Below are positions 57,874-64,000 of a stretch of DNA of 64,000 nt, piece after piece; the first letter of the stretch is position 1, and each line of letters opens with the position of its first letter. The notes beneath the pieces are model-generated. The model made no database searches, had not been told where the DNA came from, and worked only from the letters and a program-made list of their open reading frames with translations. The stretch spans positions 5,270,001-5,334,000 of the forward strand of contig JABRWF010000003.1 in assembly GCA_018343915.1 (NCBI GenBank). The letters run 5' to 3'. The position numbers and the translations under genes are program-made. This DNA is from Agroathelia rolfsii. Taxonomy: Eukaryota; Basidiomycota; Agaricomycetes; Amylocorticiales; Amylocorticiaceae.

Positions 57874-59122
57874 ATGACCAAATCAACTGGTACGCGAGAT
57901 GTTCATTACTGGCTCATGAAAGCGGAGCCAGACTCGAGAATAGAAAAAGGAAAAGATGTCAAGGTTTCGATATTTTATAATGATAATAATAACTTTACTC
58001 AGGATACTCATTGATATCGTAGTTTAGCATTGACGACTTCGAGACCGTAAAGACAACACCATGGGAGGGTGTTAGGAATCACGAGGCCAAGAACCTCATG
58101 AAAGAAATGCGTCTAGGCGACAAGGTAAGCGGCTCGTTTTCCTTGGTTTGTGGCGGCTCTCAAACTGAAGTAAATAGGTTCTATTCTATCATTCAAATTG
58201 TAAACCACCAGGTATTGATACATACCAAGGTATTACCTCATGTACTAATCATCTGACAATCTGAACCTCAAGGGATTGCTGGCTTTGCTGAGGTTCGCAT
58301 GTTCACATCCGGAAAAAAAAATATTGCTGATGTGTTTACTAAAATAGGTCTCACGAGAGGTATATCCGGATTGTGGGTAGCGCTCCTTTCCCAATTTACT
58401 GTTCATAAATACTGACCATGCGTTTAATAGATACAGCCTGGGATCGGTCAGTGGCCAATTCGAAATCCTTACTATTCTCCAATTAAACACCGTGCCGAAC
58501 AGATCTCACCCATATTACCATGCCAAATCCGACCCAGAGAACCCTACATGGTATATGGTCGACGTCACATTTTCTTCCAGGGCTCGGCACTTTGTACCCC
58601 TTCCTATTCTACGTAACATTGCGGACGCTGCAGCAGACAGCTTGCCCAAGGAAGTTTCCTATATAGGCGCGGATGGACATCATGCCATCAAAAGTAGGTA
58701 TTTTTACACTGCTGTATTCAAGTTCTGCGCTTGTCAGGTTGCTCACGCCTATTTGGCTCGAAGCCATGTCTCTCGTAAACCGCGGTAGACTAAGCGTCCA
58801 GAGTGTTACCCCAGCAGCCTGGGCGGCGATCACATTATTAGCAGAAAGAGGCGGATGGCAGGACACGCCGCTAGCTTCCGGCAGCGGTGCTTCGGGGAAT
58901 AAGAAAACCTCTTCTACGGTGAAATCGAAGCGTGCCACACAGGCTAAGAAGGCTGGCACAGATGAGACGGAGAAATATGTCATTTTATCTTCAAAAGGCA
59001 AAAAACGCAAGGCCGATGATGAGGGTGGTGGCGATGGCGACGATAATGATGACAGAGAGAAGCCTGCGACCTCGACGACGGATGCCCCAGGCCCTCGGCG
59101 CTCCACGCGAAGAAAGACATGA
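57874..59122 (+). CDS. EVE-domain (THYN1-like) protein
   Basis: About six exons, start MTKSTGTRDVHYWLMKAEPD (57874). EVE-domain landmarks: FSIDDFETVKTTPWEGVRNH, EAKNLMKEMRLGDKVLFYHS, NCKPPGI, IAGFAEVSREVYPD and WYMVDVTF. These form a PUA-like pocket that in THYN1 binds modified cytosines. A Lys/Arg-rich, acidic C-terminus (KGKKRKADDEGGG, then RRSTRRKT) holds likely nuclear localisation signals. In eukaryotes the family is nuclear and is considered a DNA-base reader. Intact. Confidence 0.9.
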
Positions 59123-59712
59123 GGAACTTTTAACGTTTGCTTGCTTATCACAGGCGGTTAGGCCGGTCAAGTGCAAACAAAATTTATGGATAAATCCACC
59201 TGTGACATTTCCCCACGTTTAGGCTTATATCATAATCGCAGTTTTTTTTTAAACCCGCCTGTGTCCAAGAAATAGATGAATGAGCAGGGAAGACAAAAGG
59301 ATAACTAAATTGTGTGAAAACGCCAATTTTAAGAGCTAGAGAGTACCGGTAGTTACGAGGACAGGTAGGATGGGGCAGCATTTACGCAAATTACAAAAAC
59401 AACAGACGAGAGGCAGGAGTAAAGGAAATAATAATAGAAAAGGAAAGGAAAGGAAGCTGTCGCAAAGAGGTGGGTAGAAATGATATAAGAGATAGATATG
59501 GAAGTTGCATTTATTCGTTGATTATCAAAAGAGAAGAATACTAGTAACAACAGATAGCCTGGTTCAAACGCGAAATAGAGAGAGATGACATGTGATCGAA
59601 GTGGAGATTGAATGGACGCGTAAGAAAGAAGAGAGTACGCAGACAAGCAAGAGGGGGGGGGGGAGAATATTGAATGAATAAAAAAAATCGCGGTATACAG
59701 TATTCTCACGCA
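59123..59712. other. Convergent 3' region
   Basis: 590 bp between two stop codons, purine-rich on the plus strand (59400-59470) with a G run at 59653-59662. No gene seen. Confidence 0.55.
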
Positions 59713-62667
59713 TCAAGGAGATGACGTTCTAGACATGGTTTGGATTGAATGGAGTTGCGCATACGATGGCTGTTGCTCCGTTCCGGGACTTGTGAGTTTC
59801 CAGGCCTTTTCGTCACCGAGGTGATGGTCAGTGTCGAGACGCAAACTTGCCAGTGTTCCATTGAGATCAAGGATATTGTTGTGTTCGGACGGCAATACTG
59901 GCTCATCGTGATCACTGACGCTGCCGCGAGAGGGTGTCGAGGTAGACGTTGGGCGAGAGATGGGGGTCGGTCGGATCGGCGGTGGCTGGTTGGTATATGG
60001 CCCATAGCGCGGTGCCATGAATGGCATCTGCGTCGTTGGAGGGGGAGAAATACGACCTTCGGCGGAGTTGAACCCAACTGACACGAGTGTGTTCTGCGTC
60101 GAGGGCCCATTTGTAGCAAAGGAGTGGGAGTCGCGATGGTTGATACCCATCGCCATGTAATTGTTAACCTCAGGGGAGAAGGGAGAGAAAGACGAATGGT
60201 GTGGTGGCGCACTCAAGTACGCATAGGGTTCCTCAATAACCGGGCTGGGAAGAGTGTGTGCAAAATCCGGTGGATTACGCTGTTGGTGTTGCGGAGGTTG
60301 TTGTTGCTGGTGTTGTTCATTAGTGTATCCATGGTTGCTGACCTGGGATTGCACAACATTGCGGGACGCTTGGTTTCCGAGTGCTTTGAGGAGATTATCA
60401 AGGCCAAATTGTTGAAGAAGCGCAAGAGCCTGGTCAGGTGTGAGGTTTCCTGGCAAGGCAGATGATACCACCGCTGGCAATGCCTTCGTGGGGGTGGTGG
60501 AAGATATCTCAGTGCTCTGAAGAGCTGCCACTTGGGCCGCTTGCGCTGCAGCTTGTGCGGCCTTGTATTGACTACGGCCCCAGCTCAGGCGGATCCTCGA
60601 GCCACCGATGGGAAAACCTTGCATCTTTTCTATTGCCTTCTCAGCATCCGCTTTACGGACGAACTGCACGAATCCACAATGCTTGCCGACAGGAACCTTG
60701 ACCTGTAGTTACATCATGAGTAACTAGAGATCCAAACATGTTAATTGTTCCACTATAGCACTCACATAATGAATGTCTCCAAAGGGCGCAAAGAACGTCG
60801 TAAGCGTTTCTTCAGAAATGAGAGGGGACAAGCCGCCGACAAAGACAGTTGTATTGTATGGATCAGAGCTGGAGAGCGGTTCTCCGTTGGGGCCGATTAA
60901 GTTGCTCAGAATAGCGCGCGCCTGGGCATGATGTTTCCAGGATTCTTCGGACATATTATATGGCATTTGGTTATTAGGGGTATCGGGGTTAGCGCCGGCA
61001 CCGTTTGTGCTGGTCATGCATTGCTCTGCAAGTTGTGCAAGCATAGCATTGTCGTCGTTAGTCAGCGTTGCCGAGCTGGAGCTAGAACCAAGTGAAGAGC
61101 TCGACGGGGTATTTCCCAAAGCCGACTGCGCCACCGAGGTCAACGTGCTAGCGATGTGGGCGAGAGCTGCAGGTGTTGTGGCCATGGGGGTCGAGACACT
61201 CTTGAGCTGTGAGACGTGAGAAGCTGGCGGCATGGAATGCGAGGGGCGTTGATCCCGAGTAGCATTGCTGAAAGACGGATAATTATTAGAAGTCGCAGAT
61301 GATTGGGGCTTTAGCTTGGCAGTAGCAGGCGAAATGCGCACTATAGGAATGCTGTGATTAGGCTTACAGATGAAAAAAAAAAGAAAAACATACTGGGACG
61401 TGAAAGGCAGTAGAGTCCATGCATCTCGATCAGGGCACGCTGTTGATCGGCTTCGTCTGTGAACCTAGCACGATATTATTAGACTTAAGCACGAGGCAAG
61501 AGGGGAGATCACGTACCTGACGAAACCATATCCTCGAGATACGCCTGTCGCTTGATCAAGCATGATTTTTGCACTCTTGCAACTAAGGAAGGGCTTGATA
61601 AATTTGGGCTCTCTGTCGTTTCGGAGTCCCAGGACCGGGTTGCGGAAGACAGCGACAAGGTCGGAGTTGGACGTTTCTGGCGCAAGATCACCAACGAAGA
61701 TACTGTACTCCTTCTGATACTGATGAGAGCCGTTTAGAGACTGGCCCTGATTCTGCTGGGTTGCCGTGTTTGGCTGTAGCTGCTGCTGAGATAGGGGTAG
61801 CGCCGACTGTTGGGAGTCGTTGGAAAAGGCCGTGGCAAGCTGGGAAGGTAAGATCGATGAAGCCCACTGCATCTTTAGGGGTTTGGAAGAGTTTGGCATG
61901 AAGATCGATGAATCTGGGTTGGCGCTAAGCTGCTTGAGCACAGTATTGGCTTGAGAATGAGAGCTAAAGGTTAGGAAACAGTGACCAAGGTTATTCCCCT
62001 GTTGGTTCGCTGGCACGCCGGCCTCAGGAGAGGGACGAGGAATTTTGATCGCGGTAGGGCTCCAGTCCATGAGGTTGCAAACTTGTTTGACATACTCCTC
62101 GTCCATCCAGGGTTCTAGGTCCCCCCAGTAAAGCATTGAGTGAGTTTGGAGCATAGATGCGGTAGATGGGAAGTTGGTATGCTTCGATACTGCCTTCGTT
62201 ATTGCCGTGGTGATGGCTGAGGGAGGACTGGATAATTGAGAGGACAATTTATCCGAGGAATAGATGGAATTAGGTGGAGCGAGCAATGTATAGGGCGCGG
62301 GATGGAGATGGTTGAAGTTTAAGGAGGAAAAAAGGGGAATGGTCGTATTTGATTGTGCGTCACTGAAATATATTCCGTCGCCACCGCCACTGCCACCAAG
62401 TCCAAGTCCATAATCGCCACTGTTGCCGCTGTTGAAGGCGTCCAATCGTGCAAACCCATATGTATCCCCAGGGGGGGAAACATCCTGTTTTCTTTCTGCG
62501 ATAGGATGCGCTTTGATATCGCTTGAGGAATGGTGGGATAGTTGGTGCTGAGATGAGTAAAGATTGCGGACAGACCTCCTGTCCGCCCTATCCGAATACG
62601 GCGGCACAGACACATCAACACCAGGCGCAGAGGTGAAATCGCGAGAGTATGTCTCGTATGGTGCCAT
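59713..62667 (-). CDS. Three-RRM RNA-binding protein, Nam8/Ngr1/Csx1-like
   Basis: About four exons, start MAPYETYSRDFTSAPGVDVS (62667). RRM1: SMLYWGDLEPWMDEEYVKQV and LGHCFLTF. RRM2: YSIFVGDLAPETSNSDLVAV and ATGVSRGYGFVR, where the exon ends. RRM3: TTVFVGGLSPLISEETLTTF, joined across an intron to KHCGFVQFVRKADAEKAIEK. Linkers are Gln/Ser/Asn-rich. The C-terminus is Gln- and Pro-rich. This arrangement is that of TIA-1/Nam8-type regulators of splicing or mRNA stability (fission yeast Csx1, yeast Ngr1). The frame continues open upstream to 63021, but that part is compositionally odd, so the ATG at 62667 is preferred. Confidence 0.85.
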
Positions 62668-64000
62668 TTGAAAGAAGAATTTGGTTGGAAATAGTTTAAA
62701 AGAATTTAGGTTTTTTGTTTTTGTTTTTTGTTTTAATTGGTGGAATGGAGAAGCAATAAAGTGCAACGAGAACAAAACAAGGAAAGCAAATCGAAACGAT
62801 AACTTGCAAATCGGAGAAATGAAGGCCCTTTGAGGCAGTGTATTGAGCAAACGATGAATGCAAGATAGCAGAGATAAAGTCGCAAAGGGGGGAGGCGAAG
62901 TGGGTGGAAGTATAATCAGATAATAAAAAGGGGCAGTTGGAGATTGGCAAACAGACGATGATAAGAGCAAGTGCAGCAAGCACAAGATAGCAATAGATTC
63001 AATGCCCGATAAGTGCGACAAGAAGTAACTAGTAGTAAGTTCAATAGTCGTGAGAGGAGTTGGTCAGTCGTGTCCGCAAAGAAAGAAGACCATGCATATG
63101 GCGAGGAGTCTTTATTAACGGATTTCGGAGTTGAATAATCGGATTCGGCAAGAGCCACCAACAACTTGGACCCGAGCAGCGTGAAAAAAAAAGGAGAGAA
63201 TGATACGAGACAGGATATTACACTGGATAGAGATGGCCTGTCTGGCGGACACGGCGGAGCGCAAGCGGGGCTCAGGCCAGAGTAGTCGGCCATATTTATG
63301 AGAACGATGGCCATTCCCACGTTCCTAAGCAGCCTTTTTTGGCACAGCATGCTCTTGGAGAGAGTCAGTTGCGAACATACGGTCCATGCGCAGGCTGAAC
63401 AATAGTCTGGTCAAAAAGCCAACAAACCCAAAGGAGGCCGATCCTACACTGGTAATGATCTCACCGCCGCCCTGGGCCCGCTGGAGTGGACCCATATGGA
63501 TCACCTTGGTGGCTGTGTATCTATGCCTCTCTTGCCTGGTATACCAATCTCAGCCTGAGGGTCGCATTTTATTCCCCATCCATTCGCATAGATATCTCAT
63601 TCCAGTTATTTTGGTTGCACACTCATCCCGGTTTCGTCATGACGGCTACTACTATCTCCCTCCATTGTTCCCCATTCTGGTCATGCCATCAATTGGCCGC
63701 CGAGTCACTGGCATCGTCGTAGCATATGCTAGCATCCCTATTGTCCGCCTGAACCGTCTTGACCATGGGACAGGTTTAAATAATGGTTCTAATCCCATCA
63801 GCTATTGCTGTACATCAGCGCTACTGTGAACAATGGAATACCAGTAGTAATGTTGCGTCTTGATTTCACTAGCAATTCTACAAGCACCATGATGCATCCG
63901 GACAGGTGTCATGATACAGAAATGATTCGTTCGAGCTTGGCGTGCTATTGACTGTCAGATATGATGAAACATCCATTCCGACCGACTGTCGTTTGAATAT
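62668..64000. other. 5' region of the RRM gene to window end
   Basis: Long T/A- and CT-rich leader sequence, as is common for regulators with long 5' UTRs. No other gene is supported up to the edge. Confidence 0.5.

Noticed and set aside
62668..63021. Open N-terminal extension of the RRM protein
   Set aside because: The translation is a low-complexity Leu/Ser/Phe string with no domain, typical of a pyrimidine-rich 5' UTR that happens to lack stops.
63386..63829. 147-codon plus-strand frame at the right end
   Set aside because: No family features and no clear start. It lies in the divergent upstream region and may be chance.

Overview
The window is nuclear DNA from a filamentous basidiomycete, probably an Agaricomycete. 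Almost every gene is broken by several short introns (about 40-70 nt) with GTAAGT-like donors, genes lie densely on both strands, and the proteome is fungal (Kex2-type processing sites, PUT2, KHA1-like, CDC7, UBP1). A Rhizoctonia/Ceratobasidium-like member of the Cantharellales would fit, but this is a guess from gene content. Exon joins were worked out by hand from splice sites and frame, so ends of multi-exon genes can be off by a few codons.

Region 1 (0.1-17 kb): a CNH-domain gene, then a scrambled tandem duplication. A block holding a crinkler (CR)-like P-loop NTPase-nuclease gene, a C-terminally hydrophobic 407-aa gene, an ING/PHD chromatin gene and the 3' end of a membrane-anchored beta-helix gene was duplicated. 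The second copy then lost the ING gene by a deletion that fused the 407-aa gene fragment to the 3' flank of the intact beta-helix gene. Both CR-like genes look intact. They are nearly identical over most of their length but strongly diverged in their N-terminal domain.

Region 2 (18-42 kb): mainly housekeeping genes. In order: a TB2/DP1/HVA22 (REEP) protein with a long disordered tail, BUD31, a KHA1-like K+/H+ antiporter, a MIF4G protein with a hydrophobic C-terminal tail, an MFS transporter, a scar with a tRNA-Arg(TCG) gene and decayed copies, a membrane-anchored UBP1-type deubiquitinase, a small conserved protein, PUT2, a DUF1992 (DNAJC28-like) protein and CDC7.

Region 3 (42-49 kb): a gene-poor interval holding the most interesting content. 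A complete UstYa-type (DUF3328) oxidase with both HxxHC motifs lies divergently from a secreted precursor. The precursor has a signal peptide, one intron and twelve 11-residue cores of the form [DE]DL[DE][IV]TL[KT][QK]PY, separated by KR or RR sites. This is the architecture of a dikaritin-type (ustiloxin/phomopsin-like) RiPP system. I do not recognise the core. A hidden NDUFA1 gene (three or four small exons) lies at 43.2-43.6 kb.

Region 4 (49-63 kb): F-box-like protein, lipoate-protein ligase, NDUFA8, a ubiquitin-like protein, an old-yellow-enzyme homologue with an altered active-site motif, NDUFAF3, an EVE-domain protein and a three-RRM RNA-binding protein. Three complex I genes (NDUFA1, NDUFA8, NDUFAF3) lie within 15 kb and bracket the RiPP locus. 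Several gene pairs are head-to-head with very short shared promoters (93-390 bp).
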